From Absidia repens (taxonomy: Eukaryota > Mucoromycota > Mucoromycetes > Mucorales > Cunninghamellaceae): a DNA stretch of 64,000 bases. Location of the stretch: NCBI GenBank assembly GCA_002105175.1, contig MCGE01000027.1, forward strand, positions 200,001 to 264,000. The letters run 5' to 3'. The position numbers and the translations under genes are program-made. Below the pieces are notes generated by a model. That model was not told where the DNA came from, made no database searches, and saw nothing but the letters and a program-made list of their open reading frames with translations. Of the stretch, positions 42,052 through 54,728 are shown in pieces (the stretch's first letter is position 1; every line of letters starts with the position of its first letter).

Positions 42052-45000
42052 ATGGGACGACTTGTACAGATTGAAGTAGAAAACTTCAAGTCTTATAAAG
42101 GTCATCAAGTCATTGGACCTTTTCATCACTTTACTTCTGTTATTGGACCCAATGGATCAGGTACGCAGTAAAAAAAAAAAAAGGTGTCACAAGTTTTTTA
42201 CTCACTATGGCAATGATATTGTGTTATATGTTGCTATGCTGATAGGCAAATCTAATCTGATGGATGCTATATCGTTTGTGCTTGGTGTGCATTCTTCACA
42301 TTTACGGTCTCATACTATCAAGGATATGATTTATCGCGCGAGTGCCTTACAACAGAACAACTCTTTAGCAACTACGACTAATGGCACTTCCGGGCCTCAA
42401 CAGGCTCACGTCACGGCCGTTTACGAAAATGGAAATGGTGAACAAGTATTATTTAAGCGGGTGGCTCATCAAAATGGAAAATCTGAATATCTTATCAACA
42501 ACAAACTGGTATCTCATGCTGAATACAATGCTACTCTGGAAAAAGAAAGTATTTTGGTCAACGCAAAGAACTTTTTGGTGTTCCAAGGTGATGTGGAGTC
42601 TGTGGCAAGTCAAAATCCCAATGAACTGACAAAGCTTATTGAACAAATTAGTGGGTATGTTTTTATCAAACTCAAATAATATGATCAATCAAAATCAATT
42701 TGACGATTTTGTGCCTTTTGTTATTTAGATCCTGGGAAATGAAGGAAGAATATGATCGACTTAAAACGCTGTTCGAAACCGCAGTGGAAGGAAATGCGCA
42801 TGCTCTCAACAAGAAACGTGGTATATCTATGGAAGTCAAGCAATATCGACAACAGAAAGAAGAAGCTGAACAGTTCACTCTACTTGTACAAGAACGTCTC
42901 GAAATGTCAGCACGGTATCTTTTATGGAAGCTGTATCATGTGGAAAAGAAGATACAACATATGGAAAATGAAGCTAACACCAAACGATTGACAGCAAATG
43001 ATGTGACGGATGAACAGGTAAAAATAAGAAAAAAAAAGCACAATGTTGAGGTATAGTGATCTAACAGGTCCTTTTTGTATGGTGATGTAATATTATGGTT
43101 TTATAGTTGGAAATCGAAGAGAAATTCAAATCTGTCAGGAAAGAACAAGCATTGATCCATCGTGAACGGACTCGTCGTGAGCTCCAAATCAAGAAAACAA
43201 AACGTGATCTCATTGAAAAGGTAAGAAAATACTTTGTATTATTACATGATACAGTAGATTAACTTTTTTTTTATTAACAATAATTCCAGCGCCCCGCTTC
43301 AATTACAATACAAGAAAAGTTGGTCCATCTGGAGAAGAAGATTACACAAATAAAGCAAAATGGGATTCGTGCGGAACGTGATTTTGAACAACAAGTAAGA
43401 TAACAACACAAAAAAAGGGTGCCTAAGACAATGTACTCATGGTAGCTTTTTACAATGATAGAAAAATGAAGTCGCTGATCTTGAAAAATCCATTGAATTA
43501 CTGCACTCTGAAGAATCACGATACAAAGGTAAAACCACTCGGGAAATAGTCATTTTTATTTTTACTAACATGTATTTATTTGTTTAGATGAAATTGCCCA
43601 AATCAGTTTTGACCAAGGCCCAAAACTTACACCTGAACAAACAACGACCTATGAACAACTGTAAGTTTGATACACGTGCTGAAATCAGAAGAAAAAAAAT
43701 AAAAATAAAAGAAATACGAATTCATATCCTACTATTGTCATCAGGAAACAAGTGGTTAGTGCACGGGCCACCAATGAACAGGAACGACTTTCTAGCCTGC
43801 AACAAAAGCGGAAACTAGTCATGCAAGAAATGGATCGACAAACGTCTAAATTGAAACAACTTGAAGACAGCACTACACAGTACAAGGACGACAGACAACA
43901 GGTGATGGACAATGGTAATGCTCTGACCGAAGACTCGAAAAAGCTGATGGAAAAATTGGATACTCGGCGCCAAGAACTCTCTTCATTGGAACAACAGCGG
44001 AAAGAAATACACAGACGCGAAGTCCAACTTAATGAACAACTACAAGCAACACTCAATGAATTGATGGAAGCCAAAGTCGTGCAACGTGAATCGGACAAGG
44101 ACTCAAAATTCAAGGAAAGCCTGACTATGATGAAACAGCTCTTCCCTGGTGTGCATGGCCAACTCTCCAAATTATGCAAACCAACCCAACGCAAATATGG
44201 CCAAGCAGTCAGTACTATCCTCGGACGAAATCTGGAAGCCATTGTCGTCGATGATCAACAAACGGCCATTGATTGTATTCAGTATTTACGGGAACAACGT
44301 GCTGGGTCAGCTACCTTTTTGCCGCTCAACTCTCTGTCTCTACCAGCTATCAATGATCGACTTCGAAATTTACCTCGATCTAGTCTGGCTGTTGATGTTA
44401 TTCAATGTGATCATCTTTATCTTCCTGCCGTGCAATATGCTTGTGGAAATACCGTTGTATGCGACAATCTGGACGGTGCAAAACGAATTTGTTATGAATT
44501 AAACGAAGACGTCAAAGGTAACACTGAAAAAGGAGTATGGTATGTCATGACTGTTGTTGACCCAATATTTTTTATATGCTTTTTTCTCTTCCTTTGTAGC
44601 CGTTACTTTGGATGGTAGTGTTATTCATCGAAGTGGTTTAATTACTGGTGGCCCAAGTTCATCGCAAAAGGCTAAAATATGGGACGAAAAGGACATGGAA
44701 GGTATGAAATAAAGGACAAGAAGAATGCCACATAGTTTGATTCTTACTAATTATTGTACATTAGGCTTAATGCGAACCCGAGACAAATTATTGGCGGAAT
44801 TAAATGACCTTAGCCGCAACAAACGTATGGGTAGTGCTGAAGAATCGGCCAAAAGTGATTGTGATGGAATTTCAAGCCGTTTGTCTTTTATACAAGATGA
44901 AATCGTAAGTAACGGAAAAAAAAAAAAAAAGGTATGGGAAGATGACTAAATCTCAAATTTGATTCTCTTAGAAAATCGCCGAACAAAAGCTCAAGGATGT

Positions 45001-46873
45001 CGATAGCTCGCTACAAAACATTCAAGACAACATAGTGATTCACCAACAACACCTTGGACACGCTCAGCGCTCATTACAAGTATTGGACAATGAAATTGGG
45101 GATGTGAAACAGCTCCTAGCCACTGTTGAAGATGAAGTGTTTGGCGAATTTTGCAGCAATATTGGTGTGTCTACTATCCGCCAGTATGAAGAATTACAGT
45201 TTACGCTACCAGATCAAGTCCGAGAACAGCTTGCGAAATACAATACTCAGCGAACTCGACTACAAACCCAGTACTCCTTTGAAAAAGAAGAACTTGGATC
45301 GATAAGCGAACGGTTGGAAAAATTGACACAATCCTTGAAAGACACTGAACAAGCGCAACAACGACTACAAGATGAACTGGTGTCTTTGGAAGACCTTAAA
45401 CAGAAATTGACAAACGATTTGGCAGTCCATGAAACGAATTACAAACACAAATTGAACTTGAACAATCCAAACAACAGGAACTGGATGACTTGCGACTTGT
45501 ATTGGAAGAAAAAGGGAGGGACATGGACGCATATCTGAAAGAAATGACTTTGGTGGAAACAAGTATTGAAAAAATCCGTGCCGAACGTATTGCCATATTC
45601 AGAAAATGCAAATTGGAAGATATCTACCTACCTTTGATTAGTGGTACTATGGATGATGTATTGATTGACGATTCTTCAATGTCTTCGGTATGCAACAAAA
45701 AAAAAAAAAAAAAAAGAGGGGCGGGAAAGAAAGGATGAAGCGTTTATATTGATATATCGAAAATTTCTAACTCTCCTTGTATATATTGTAGATCCTGGGT
45801 GCATCATCTCCTTCATCCAGTTCTATGGACGTGGATGACTTCTCCCAGGGATCCATTCGCTCTACTGACTGGGCGGTTGAAGTGGACTATAGTGTATTGG
45901 ACGACGACGAACGTGACGATAACAGTGCCCAGTTAGAAAAACGATACCAAGATGACATCAAACGCCGGAATGAAGAAATTGACAAAATGGCACCCAACTT
46001 AAAGGCAATTGATCGACTGGAAGGTGTTGAACAACGTTTGGGCGATATGGAAGAGGAGTACCGTACAGCAAGAAGAACCGTGGAATCGGCAAAAGAAAAA
46101 TTCGATCAAGTCAGGCATAAACGGTAAAGAAAATGAATGACAGTGGGGTGGGGTAAAGTGCTCCCAATAACTCATTTTTATTCTATTTTTCTCTTTAGCA
46201 ACTCGCTATTCCAAAGAGCATTTACACATATCTCTGAACATATTGATCAAGTCTACAAGGAATTGACAAGAACTCCAACCTTCCCTTTGGGTGGATCGGC
46301 CTACTTGACTTTGGAGGATACCGATGAACCATATTTGAAGGGTGTTTTGTACCATGCCATGCCTCCAATGAAACGATTCCGGGATATGAATCAATTGTCA
46401 GGTGGGGAAAAGAGTATGGCTGCTCTCGCTTTATTGTTTGCTATTCGAAGGTAAGAAATAAACCCATGCCTTGTGTGTTCAGGGTGGAGGGTGGGGTATG
46501 GATGGGTCGCATATTTCCGCAATTATGTTCTTAATCTTTTATTTTATAGCTATCAACCTTCTCCTTTCTTTGTATTGGATGAAGTGGATGCGGCATTGGA
46601 CAACGCTAATGTGAAAAAGGTGGTTAGCTATATCCGACGACACGCAAATGTCGATTTCCAATTCATTGTTATCTCCTTCAAGAACATCCTTTATGAACGT
46701 GCCGAAGGCTTGGTGGGGATCTACCGGGATATGGAGCACAGCACTAGCAAATCTTTAACATTAAAGGTAAATATTGAAAAACAAGAAGCAATAAACAAGC
46801 ATGTATTCATTTATTAATCACACAATTTATCTTTTTGATATGTCATATATAGCTGGATGAATATGAAGAATAG
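42052..46873 (+). CDS. SMC1: Cohesin subunit Smc1 (one frameshift)
   Basis: Structural-maintenance-of-chromosomes ATPase; with Smc3 and the kleisin it forms the cohesin ring. Fifteen exons: 42052-42160, 42246-42654, 42729-43017, 43107-43220, 43290-43394, 43462-43528, 43588-43660, 43745-44517, 44600-44701, 44765-44904, 44972-45687, 45792-46123, 46199-46450, 46550-46766 and 46853-46873, about 1239 residues. Walker A is GPNGSGKS (32-39). Long coiled coils flank the hinge (about 520-665, [12 protein letters not shown] ... SGLITGG). The ABC signature LSGGEKS (about 1142) and Walker [13 protein letters not shown] (about 1166) are intact. Smc1-specific features are [15 protein letters not shown] and [14 protein letters not shown]. 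In exon 11 one base is missing in the A run at 45449-45451; after it coding resumes as [15 protein letters not shown]. All other junctions keep phase. Confidence 0.94.
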
Positions 46874-46998
46874 CGGCCCTGGATCTAGTTTAGTGATTGC
46901 ATCGTTATTGCATAGCCTTGATTTACTTTTAGTCTTTATATATATATATATATATATACCAGTTGCTTTCGAGCACTGGCATCTTCATGAACTGTTTT

Positions 46999-47004
46999 AA
47001 TAAA
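46999..47004 (+). terminator. Poly(A) signal of SMC1
   Basis: AATAAA about 125 bases after the SMC1 stop, just after a TA-dinucleotide run (about 46938-46959). Confidence 0.45.
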
Positions 47005-47119
47005 AATGATATATCCAATATTTTTTGACTCCTTACGAATGGTTTAGTGAATTTTATTAAGACGTAATGATCTCTTCAACTCGAATATGAAGGCAGTGTG
47101 CAAGTTGACACTTTCAATG

Positions 47120-47225
47120 CGGGCGGGATTAGGCGCTGGTTTTGAGAATAGCGTCATTAGCTTAGTCTAGTGTTAGTTATAATAGTTTATGTTTTGTCTA
47201 TATCTCAATTAAATGTGTCTTGTTT
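47120..47225 (+). repeat. Dispersed repeat, family 1, short fragment
   Basis: Only the core-to-tail junction is kept: TTAGCTTAGTCTAGTGTTAG, then TATCTCAATTAAATGTGTCT. Confidence 0.55.
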
Positions 47226-47389
47226 TATCACCATATATATCATTTAGGTGTCTAATTTGTTGTCTTCAATTATCGTCGTATATGGCATAATACTTAATTT
47301 ATATTTTATCATAAACAAAAACAAAAAAAAAAAAAAAAGGGAGGGAGGATGGAGTGCAGTTCAATATGTGATGGGCCCGATAGGACGAT

Positions 47390-48080
47390 TGATGGTTAAA
47401 GAGATATATTTTATTGAAGCAAAATGCGAGGTCAAAAGAAACCAAGCGATTTAATGGAGCTAGCAAATGAGTGACTTACAGGAGATTTGGAGAATGGTCC
47501 GTACTAATTCAAAGAGATCTAATATGTATATTGTACAAAGCACGAGAATGACTAAAGGGATATTTTTTATTGAAGTATTTCAACTGCCAACACTAATTTA
47601 AAGGGGCGATGGGAAAAAAAGCATCTCTTGTATAAAGCATTAGAGAGACCGATGGAATATTTCCATTGAAGCACGTAATAAAAGAGTCATATTTTATTCA
47701 GATATAGATACAAAGTATGGACAAACGAATACTAAACAAAGGCAATGAAGTCTATAAAAAATCAACCAATGGTGATCCCAAATCCTAAATCCGAATTGAA
47801 AGAGTTTCCCCATGCATATTGTAATCCCTGAACTGTAAAACTTTCTAAACTAGTCCTGACACTAATCTTAGATTACCATAACCTCAGAGAAGTTGAATGG
47901 TGAAGAAAAACAGAAAGGAAAAAAAAAATATGGGCGAAAATAAATATTCACGTGGGCGGGATTTGAAATACTTTCTGTGACTCTCGCAGAACTGCAGTTT
48001 GGACTAGTGAAGGCTGCTCAAAGCTCAGAACAACCATTTCCTTGAATTACTTTCATAATATTTTTTCTTTTGTAAAAAAA
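47390..48080 (-). repeat. Dispersed repeat, family 1, copy H
   Basis: Minus-strand head has CCCGCCCACGTGAATATTTA (CACGTG at 47949-47954), preceded by a segment shared with copy F (GAAATGGTTGTTCTGAGCTT, GAACTGCA). Core ATGCATGGGGAAACTCTTTC, then tail units with TTCAATAAAATA and ACTTCAATAAAAAATATCCC. It sits tail-first behind SMC1. Confidence 0.8.
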
Positions 48081-48722
48081 CACAAAAGAAGATCCTATAT
48101 GTCTGCTGTAGTATTAGAAGAGAAAAACATGCTCCTTCTAAAAACGTGTTGTGTTGTGGTGGACACCTTTGTTAGGTAACAATGTTGCCTGTCATGGGCG
48201 GTAAAAAAGAAAAAAAAAATAGTACCTAATTAAGCGGACAGCAGAATTCACCCATATGTTTCCAGCTTTCGGATATGGTACGAAATTTGATGACACATCA
48301 TGCTAACGTTCAGAGTTCCAAAAATACCAAGATGAATTCATTCATTTCAATTAAAACAAATACAAAAAGCAAGCATCAGATACTATATAAAATTGACTCA
48401 CTACATTCACACATCTTCTATTATGAGACAAATAAAACTAATATTGAAAAAAGAGACAATTGATTTTATTTGTATGATATGTAGTATAAATAATATAAAC
48501 CATTCAGAAGGGAAAGGATGATGGGGGAGAAGGGGACAAAGAAGTGATAACTAATTTACTAATGGGAGTGTGGAAGAGAAGGGGAAGGAAGGGAGTATAT
48601 AAGGTATAAAAATGAGTTAAGGGAAAGAAGAAGAAGAAGAAAAAAAGATAAAATGGAAGGGGGGGTAAAACATTTGGATAAATCTATATAAAAAAGTAAA
48701 GAAAAGTAAAGGAAGAATTTCA

Positions 48723-51109
48723 TCATTGGGGAGGAGGCGAAGAAGACAAATATCCGGACGCCACTGGTGATGAGAATGCTGTCCCGTTGTTGTTGCTACT
48801 GGTGGTTGAGGTTGTAAGTTGAGTACCCTGCGAACGTTTCCCTTTAAGCATGTTTTTCAGCGCACGGAGAGCAAAGACTGTCAGTCCAATACCTGCCCAA
48901 TCTTCATCATGCAGATCACGTAAATCTCCCACAGTCATAATGTCCTGATTTTGTAGCTTCTTGATCCATTCATGAGCTTTTTCCAAACTGCGATGGACTG
49001 CCATGGCACAATCTTGCACAAATACTTCAATATCAGTATCATCTCCATATTCTAAGAAAAAAAAAAAGGTATCAGATTGTAACTTTTCGTTCCTCCCCTC
49101 CCATTTCTTTTTGCATCTTACCATCGACAATATGAGATACCAATGCATCGGAAGGTACACCAGCATCGTGTTGTTGGTCCTTGGGTTTATCATGATTTTC
49201 AGTAGAGTTGCCAGGATGGTAGCCATTGGGCTCTGGTGTGACCTTTGCGCCTTCGTGGGATAGAGATGATGCTACACTGGATCCGTTACCAACGTCGATA
49301 AAAGTGGAAGATGGGGCGGAGACTGGCGTGGGGTGTACCAGATGAGGATCCTCGTGTTGCTGTTGTTGCTGTTGTTGCTGTTGTTGCTGTTGTTGCTGTT
49401 GTTGCTGTTGTTGCTGTTGTTGCTGTTGTTGCTGCTGTTGCTGCCGTTCTTGCAAATTCCGCATAGCATCACGGTACATAGATTCAGCAAGTCTTGCCTT
49501 CGTTTCCGAATCTTCACACCTGGCTTCTATTTCCATCGCACGGTCCGTCAACTGTTGTAACTCTAGTTGCGTTTTTTCGAGTTCAGAGCGAATGTCCTTT
49601 TCACGCCGCCAAATAGAAGGTCGATTTGGGTCATCCTCATCATCATCCATAGCATTGATTCCAGTACGTCTTCCCGCCTGTTGTGATTCATCCGCCTTGT
49701 CCATGTCCCTGAGGATCCGATTGATTTCTTTGGTGATGTGTTGTTGGAATCGTTCTGGTAAGACTTGTTCTTCAATCATTTCCCGCACCACCTGTTCTGC
49801 TGTGTCTGTTTCCACATTGAAGTCGAATTTCACCGAGAGCTTGTCCATTCCTTTAAACACCACTTGAAGGGTAAGATGAACGTGGTTCAGATCGGTGGCC
49901 AATAGCACAACATCCGGTTCCACCGCCAATAAAGAATGTTCCAAAATATCTTGAGCCGACAAACGTTCATCTTCGGGGCCAATGCAGTTGTCAACCACGC
50001 TAAGCACTTCAGGATTGGATACCTTCGCAAGACATGCAGGTTTGATTCCAGCAGACACCTTCTTATAGATTTGAGCGGCATTGGTACACTCGCCATAAGG
50101 ATATTCACCAGTAGCCATTTCCAAGAGACACATACCAAAAGCATAGATATCCACCTTTTCACTGTATCCTTGTTCTTCATACATTTCAGGAGCCATGAAT
50201 TCCGGTGTACCGATCAAAGTATACTTCTTGCCCATCTTCATTTCCGCCGTTCCCATGTCACCGATCTTGACTTCGCCGTGAGCACCATTGATGAAGATGT
50301 TGTCACACTTGATATCCCGATGTATAATTGGAGGATGATGATCATGCAAATACACCAGGCCTTTGAGAATTTGTCTGGACCACCTTTTCACAATCTTGAG
50401 GTTGGGGAGAGGCGTGAGCTTGCGAATGTATTCCCGGAGAGTCCCTGATGTCATCAATTCCGTGATAAATACAAATTCATTGTCGGTGTGCCATGCGTCA
50501 TGAAGGGCGATGATATTCGGGTGTCGTACAGACTTCAGAATTTGGATTTCATGATCGAGGTCCTTGTTACTTGGTGTTCGCATGGCCTAATTGATAAATG
50601 GATAACGATGAGTTTTTGTTCACTTGTTTGTATGCTATTGCATTGAGTCGGTGGACCGTTGATGTGCTTACCTGTATAGTGTTCCACGCTACTTCATAAC
50701 CTTCTTCTCGATCAATTGCCTTGTAGACTACTTTGTATGCACCCTTCCCAAGAAGCGTATTGAGACGAATATACCTTTCGTTTGGTGACACTTCAATCAC
50801 TTTCTCTGTATCTGGTAACGAGGACTGATCATTGATGTCATTGTGTGGCAGACCAAGACCGCTGTAAGGATCATGAGACCGATCAAAAGTTGTTGCTGGG
50901 ACGTAGTTGTTTGCTGAATAAGCGTTACTGTTATTGTTGTTGTTGTTGATGAATGAGTTCGTTGAAGGATCATAATCAGTGTTGTTCATATCCGCAGAGA
51001 AAGAAAAGCTGTCATGTCGTCTTCCAATGGCCATCATGTCGTCAGTATCGTGGGAGGAATCGAAGCCAGTACCAGGACTGAAGCGTACATGAGCTTGATG
51101 ATCAGACAT
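48723..51109 (-). CDS. WNK: WNK-type protein kinase with OSR1-like domain, polyglutamine tract and SAM-like domain
   Basis: Ser/Thr kinase of the with-no-lysine class; in animals and plants these control ion balance and osmotic responses. Three exons: 50672-51109, 49122-50586 and 48723-49051, 743 residues. The glycine loop GKGAYKVV (121-128) carries the catalytic Lys126, and the usual beta-3 lysine is replaced by Asn143 in EVAWN, the defining WNK arrangement. HRDIKCDN is at 235-242, DMG (in place of DFG/DLG) at 256-258 and GTPEFMAPE at 272-280. An OSR1-C/PF2-like domain follows at about 378-440 (HLTLQVVFKGMDKLSVKFDF), then a coiled coil (470-526) and about 33 glutamines. The last exon encodes a SAM-like domain (KAHEWIKKLQNQDIMTVGDL ... 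GIGLTVFALRALKNML). Domain names are from motif recognition; the SAM call is less sure. The N-terminal region is Asn/Ser-rich. Confidence 0.9.
49353..49447 (-). repeat. CAA/CAG repeat encoding polyglutamine in WNK
   Basis: About 32 consecutive glutamine codons, mostly alternating CAA and CAG in the sense strand, lie between the coiled coil and the Ser/Pro-rich linker. The mixed codons suggest an established tract rather than a pure recent expansion. Confidence 0.9.
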
Positions 51110-52513
51110 GAGAAAGGGCAGTATATGTATATATATTGAGGAGAAGGGTAATGAGGGTGTGAATGTACAATAAAAGTAAATAGATATATGAATTGATAGA
51201 AGATAAAAGTCAAAAGTGGAATAAATAGGAATATATACTAAAAGTGAGGGAGATCTAGTAGAAGGATAATGAGGAAAGCAGTATGAATACCAGAGAGAGA
51301 GGACTGATATATAATCGTCCTTGGCTGGGCTTTCACTTTCTGAAGTTTAGTTGAGTAATTTTTGGGAAAAAAAAAAAAAAAAAAAAAAAAAGGGCGAGGA
51401 AAAAACCGGCCTTCTCGCAATTTTTTTTTTTTTTGGGCAACCGCTCAAAGTGACTTTTACCCTAGGGACGAACAGATGATCATTTTCAACGCCGACAGAA
51501 AATATCATGATATTGTTTGTTGACAAATCGAAACTAGCATTTTGAAACTCTAATATCACACCAACATTATTGATCACTCCTACTGTTATATTTGCACAGG
51601 CATCTTTCTATTCTTTGCTGCATGATTGAAAATGGAAGTAAACCGAAAGTGCCTTAATTTCGACAGCATGAATATCGGAATGTGAAAGTATCAAACGCCG
51701 TATCTTTTATGTCAAACTTTTTCAAGACAAACAGCATGCAGTCATGATCCTAAACGGCCATGATTCTTCTTTATGATCTTATTACTTCGGTTTATGATTT
51801 TTGAAATGATCTAACTTATAAAATGATAAACATAAACTTCGTACAGTCGCTCATGTTCTTTCACTATCTCCGGCTCGGCATGGAATGACAGATATCACAT
51901 GCACATATGATATGGTAAACCAGACAAAAAAGGCTGGGTCACTTCACATTAAGAACTGGGCAATTTTGAACCTGATAAAGGTGTGATCATCCATTTGCAG
52001 CATCTTTTTGGATTCATTCATTTATTGCTATTCTTAGATGATGATGACGGGCGCTAAAGCAACATGATTGGCACCTGCGTAAAGAAACATGTGGAAGAAA
52101 AAAAAATCATTATTTCGTACTTTAAAAAAATGCAAGTCCACTCCCCTGATCTATTAGAAAGATATTCCTGGATTACATTATGATGCTAGAAAATGACAGT
52201 GTCATAGGCACACTGAATCATTCTTCCCTTTTTTCCACTTTCCGAAATGAATTAAAATCAAATACAACCACTCATGTGACCAGTCGACTGAGCCGATACA
52301 CCCAGTCCAGCAATCTGTTTATTATAAAGGGGAAATTCTGCTGGCATTTCAATTTATTTCTTCCTTTATCATTCCTCCATTTATAAACATAATTAACAAA
52401 CTCTTATTAATTGTGGCATTTTTTTTTTGTATCAGTAAGTTCAAAGTTCTGGTCTTCAGCATCTCATCATACTTGTCAAAGCACAATCTTTGAAGACTGA
52501 ACGTTTATCAATA
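51110..52513. promoter_or_regulatory. Divergent promoter region of WNK and amino acid transporter
   Basis: The genes on both sides are transcribed away from this 1.4-kb gap. It contains an A run at about 51365-51390, a T run at 51421-51434 and otherwise A/T-rich DNA. Neither dispersed repeat family was seen. The open frame at 52180-52386 has no recognisable product. The last 80 bases before 52514 are T-rich then A-rich. Confidence 0.55.
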
Positions 52514-54398
52514 ATGACCCACTACGGTTCCATTGCAACGCAAAAACAAACCAATCACCTTACTAAAGCCGAACAAGATTTATTGCAAAGCGATCGTCCC
52601 GGTTATGGTACAAGAAGCAAAATCGAAGTCGCCTTTAACTTGGTAAACGCCACGGTTGGTGCCGGAATTATTGGGTTGTACGTAAAGCATTTTCCCTCAA
52701 AAGCATAAACTCCGCTCCTCGATTTTTTTTTTTTTTTTTTTTTGACTCGAGACTTTTTTCTTTTCTGACAGGCCTTTTGCCATCTCTCATACTGGATTCA
52801 TTCTTGGCATATTCATATCTATCTTTGTGGCCATTCTCTCACAAGTTGGGCTGTACATGGTCGTCCTTGCTGGTCAACGGGTCAAAGTTTACAAGTTTGC
52901 TTCATTAGTGGAATATCTACTGGGTCGTACTGGGTATCACTTTCTGAATCTAATGATCTTTATCCAAGCTGGTGGTGCCTGCATTAGCTACTTTATTTGT
53001 AAGTTGATTGAATAACATCTACCTATCAGCTACTTATTGTTTTATTTTTTTAGTGCTAGGCGACTCTATACCCATCTTATTACAACCATACTTGCCTGAA
53101 ATCGAAACAATCTCTACTAGAACAATGGTGGTCGGCTTTATAGGAATATTTTGTGTACGTTCTTACGCAACTTCAACATATATTTATAGAAAATTAATTG
53201 AATTTTTTTTTTTATAGATATTACCTTTGAGTATGGCTCGTTCCATTGGCGCCCTTGCAAGGTGGTCCATTTTATCAGTCATGCTCTTCCCTGTGGTGCT
53301 GCTAACCATCATCATACGTACTCCGTCCTACATACCCGAAGAACCAGTGCCTATTTCTTGGACTGGACCTGATGTTTTTGGTGCTCTTGGAATTTTTGCC
53401 TTTGCGTTTACTTGCTCACAAGTGGCCTTTAACAACTACTTGACCTTGGAGGATCAATCATCTTCTAGCTGGAATCAAACAACCACTCTTTCCACGTTTA
53501 CAAGCTGGTTAATCTCAATGGTGTTTGCTATCTTGGGCTACTTTTGTTTTGGTGAAAACTTGCAACCCAATCTATTTACGAATTTTGCTACTGATGACTG
53601 GATCATCAACATCGGTCGGTTTATCCTTGGTTGCAGCATGATCCTGACTATCCCGTAAGTAGTATCTTTACTATTATGATCAGCTTGGACTAACCCTAAT
53701 TTTGGTAAAATTTATTATTACCCAGAATTGCTTTCCACCCTACTCGTGAAGCTGTCCAAAAAACACTTGGATTCGAAACAGCAACCAAGCAACCTACGCA
53801 GCTACAGCATTATACGGTGACATTCGTTTTATTTTTTATCATCCTATTTGGAGGCGTGACAATACGATCCCTTGGAAAAGTTTACGGATTGGTCGGTGGA
53901 GTGTCAGCAACAACTCTGGCTTTTATTCTTCCTTCCATGGCTTACTGGGTAACATCAAATCAATATCGCAACAAATCTTTGGGAACAAAATTCGTACCGT
54001 CGTTAGCAGCAACAACAGCCTTGGTACACACCACGTCAATAGAACCAGTTGTGACCCAATCATCTACTCTTTATCATGGTATTAGCAACAAAAACAATAC
54101 CTACGGTGGATATTACTATGATTCTGGAAGTGTTACCGAGGATAAACATCTTCTGTGGGAGGTGGCATCAACTTCTTCATCTGCTCGTTCTCCTTACGAC
54201 TTGGACGAAGATGCATCCACCATTGGTGTTGGTATAGATGATGACTTGATGTCATATGGTGATGCTGATGACATGGATGCGTATGATGACTCTGTAGGAA
54301 GACCTAGCTTATTTTTAGATATGATGGCCGTCATTCTTTTTATTTGGGGATTTGTGGTCATGGCGCTCACAATATCAAGCATAGTATATGAGGACTAG
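52514..54398 (+). CDS. AVT/SLC38-type amino acid transporter
   Basis: Amino acid/auxin permease family (AAAP) protein, probably vacuolar by similarity to yeast Avt5-7 and animal SLC38. Five exons keep phase: 52514-52677, 52772-52998, 53054-53154, 53218-53654 and 53726-54398, giving 533 residues. Helix 1 has the family signature FNLVNATVGAGIIGLPFA. Later landmarks are VLAGQRVKVYKFASLVEYLL, GIFAFAFTCSQVAFNNYLTL, and the IAFHPTREAVQKTLG segment. About 130 hydrophilic residues (Asn/Tyr-rich, then very acidic: LDEDASTIGVGIDDDLMSYG) separate the penultimate helices from the last helix FLDMMAVILFIWGFVVMALT. The first Met in frame (MTHYGSIATQKQ) was chosen as start. Substrate cannot be stated. Confidence 0.88.
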
Positions 54399-54697
54399 AC
54401 TTAGCTTACCTTTTGAATTAGAATTAGATATTGTTATTAAAGTCCCTTTCAATAAAACCTCTCTCAACTACCATCCCTATAGTCTGTTCCCTTCACCATA
54501 CCTTGGTTTTACTTTTTTTATTTTTTATATTTTCAAATGCATACTAAAATCAATAAAGATATTTACATTTGTTCCTTTGTACATCAATTTGTCTATCTAT
54601 ATCAAAGCTATAGCAGTAGAGGGACTGATTCTTTGTAGATTCATAGAAAAACTTCATTTTTTATTTTTTCAATCATTACTAACATGCACAGAATACC

Positions 54698-54728
<31 letters not shown>

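Larger units (their letters stand above)
46874..48722. other. Intergenic between convergent SMC1 and WNK genes
   Basis: Holds the SMC1 3' end, a plus-strand family 1 fragment (about 47120-47225), an A run near 47323-47338, minus-strand copy H (about 47390-48080) and the A/G-rich WNK 3' flank. No gene seen. Confidence 0.65.

Noticed and set aside
49353..49447. CRISPR-like or tandem array
   Set aside because: The only regular short repeats are trinucleotide or dinucleotide microsatellites; there are no spacers.
49333..49560. Plus-strand frame with a long leucine run
   Set aside because: It is the antisense reading of the WNK polyglutamine tract.
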